Of a DNA stretch of 64,000 nucleotides, positions 63,077-64,000 are shown piece by piece; within the stretch, counting starts at the first letter, position 1, and the number at the start of each line of letters is the position of its first letter. The DNA comes from Pirellula sp. (GTDB lineage Bacteria; Planctomycetota; Planctomycetia; Pirellulales; Lacipirellulaceae), in contig PNKX01000005.1 in assembly GCA_013822725.1 (NCBI GenBank), positions 62,001 to 126,000 on the forward strand, read 5' to 3'. The notes under the pieces are model-generated. The model was given only the letters and a program-made list of their open reading frames with translations. It did not search any database and was not told the origin of the DNA. Made by a program: the position numbers and the translations under genes.

Positions 63077-64000
63077 TTACTCCTCCAAGCGAGCCGGGTC
63101 GTCCCCGACCCCGGCGGCGCCTGAATCGATCCCCCCGCCATCCTCCCCCGGCCCCCGTTCCGCAATCACCAACGGCCCGCGATAAATCCGCTGCCGCAGC
63201 GGGTTTTTGCTGCTCGTCAGCGGCCCGCTATGCGGCTCGCTGGCCAATGTCGACATCATCATCTGCAGCTTCGCATCCATATCGTCCGCATAGTGGACCA
63301 AGAGGGCTTCCGGAGTCATCGGCGGCTTCGGCGCCCCCCACTCCGGCAGCCGCTGGTGGGCGATAATGATGTGTTCGAGCCGCAGCAGTTTTTCGGGATC
63401 GATCGGATGTTCGGCCGCCATCTCGCGGAGGATATCGCGTCCCTGCAACATGTGACCGATCAGCACGCCGGAAGGCGAGTACTCAGCCCCCATCGGCGTG
63501 AGGTCGAGCTCGCGGAGCTTGCCAATGTCATGCAGCACCCCCCCCGCAATCACCTGATCCTTATCTAGCGGCGGCTGCATTTCAGGGCACATCTCGGCGT
63601 ACTTGTCCGCGAGGTAAACGCAGGTCTTCGTCACGCTGAGCACATGTTCGAGAAACCCGCCGGCGTACGCATGATGATTATGCGTTGCGGCCGGGAGTTT
63701 GAGGAGCGTCTCGCGGTTCGCATCGAGGATCGCCGTGACGAGCTTCGCCACCGCCTTGTCTTGGATCGACTTCACCACCAACTTGCGGAGCTCGTCGAAC
63801 ATCACCCCCGCATCGACGCGGGCCTTCGGCAGGCACATCGCGGAGTCGAACCCCGCGGCGACGTCTTCGTCGTTCACCGCACGGATACGGCGGATGTCGA
63901 GCTGCGGGCCGAAGTTCGTTTCGCGATAAGTTGCCCGCAGTTTGAAGAACTCACCCACATTCCATTCATCGCGGCACGCGGCGGCCAGCGGCGCATCGCC
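63077..64000 (-). CDS. HD-domain 3'-5' exoribonuclease (YhaM-like), N-terminus outside window
   Basis: The frame remains open through the right edge; the GTG at 63958 is internal. The visible part begins in the OB-fold region (VGEFFKLRATYRETNFGPQL), then HD motifs: HNHHAYAGGFLEHVLSVT and GGVLHDIGKLREL, and HIIIAHQRLPEWGAP. This matches the YhaM family of RNA 3'-end trimming nucleases. It is convergent with the DUF4261 gene. Confidence 0.9.
   Translation of the reverse strand, partial: GDAPLAAACRDEWNVGEFFKLRATYRETNFGPQLDIRRIRAVNDEDVAAGFDSAMCLPKARVDAGVMFDELRKLVVKSIQDKAVAKLVTAILDANRETLLKLPAATHNHHAYAGGFLEHVLSVTKTCVYLADKYAEMCPEMQPPLDKDQVIAGGVLHDIGKLRELDLTPMGAEYSPSGVLIGHMLQGRDILREMAAEHPIDPEKLLRLEHIIIAHQRLPEWGAPKPPMTPEALLVHYADDMDAKLQMMMSTLASEPHSGPLTSSKNPLRQRIYRGPLVIAERGPGEDGGGIDSGAAGVGDDPARLEE

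Overview
The window looks like a stretch of chromosome from a planctomycete, probably of the Pirellulales/Lacipirellulaceae type. The basis is GC-rich sequence, five secreted proteins with PEP-CTERM sorting tails (three with dockerin-like DxDxDGxVD segments just before the tail), a DUF1559 prepilin-like protein followed by a small lipoprotein, a sialate O-acetylesterase, a FlgM-like small protein far from any flagellar gene, and kdsA, which implies a Kdo-containing outer membrane. The lineage is inferred from gene content; no rRNA or tRNA gene was recognised.

Layout. 1-5.5 kb: a TolC/MacA/MacB-type tripartite efflux operon, its first gene cut by the window edge. 5.9-14.7 kb: acyltransferase (plsC type), FlgM-like protein, Fur-family regulator, a proline-rich PEP-CTERM protein, purB, an HD-domain dNTPase-like protein and a membrane-anchored PQQ-like beta-propeller. 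15-26.8 kb: VWA protein, several secreted proteins of unknown role (one with an alpha/beta-hydrolase domain carrying Asp at the nucleophile position), an orphan secretin-like protein, a Tat-exported hydrolase, cardiolipin synthase and an endo/exonuclease-family protein. 27-38.9 kb: large NxxGxxAF-repeat/dockerin/PEP-CTERM protein, galK, sialate O-acetylesterase, SDR, PhyH dioxygenase, DUF1559 protein plus lipoprotein, and a second VWA protein. 39-45 kb: small proteins, a structured RNA or terminator candidate, kdsA, a transglutaminase-like protein and a HEFGH metalloprotease. 45.8-50 kb: a compact gene set (Rrf2/NsrR-like regulator, DinB, halogenase-like flavoprotein, DUF488, single-CxxCH c-type protein, DUF542), plausibly a nitrosative or iron-stress operon. 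50-59 kb: PEP-CTERM protein, acetyltransferase, zinc alcohol dehydrogenase, a secreted tandem-duplicated protein, methyltransferase, PhnB-like protein, a PEP-CTERM gene broken by one TGA codon, and an AT-richer patch of small unknown genes. 59.6-64 kb: rpmE, prfA, prmC (release factor and the methylase that modifies it), a DUF4261 protein and a YhaM-like HD exoribonuclease cut by the right edge.

The most striking non-coding feature is a dense population of intergenic inverted repeats. About ten loci carry paired arms built of short units with a period near 9 nt (CCAAGGACG, CACGAAACA, CACGACGAC, ACAGAGAAC and CTAATC types), often nested up to three deep. One copy has 14/17-matching terminal inverted repeats and a 5-bp target duplication and interrupts another repeat, so these units appear to be mobile. 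GC-rich palindromic families supply the stop codon of three genes and have entered the coding frames of at least three others.
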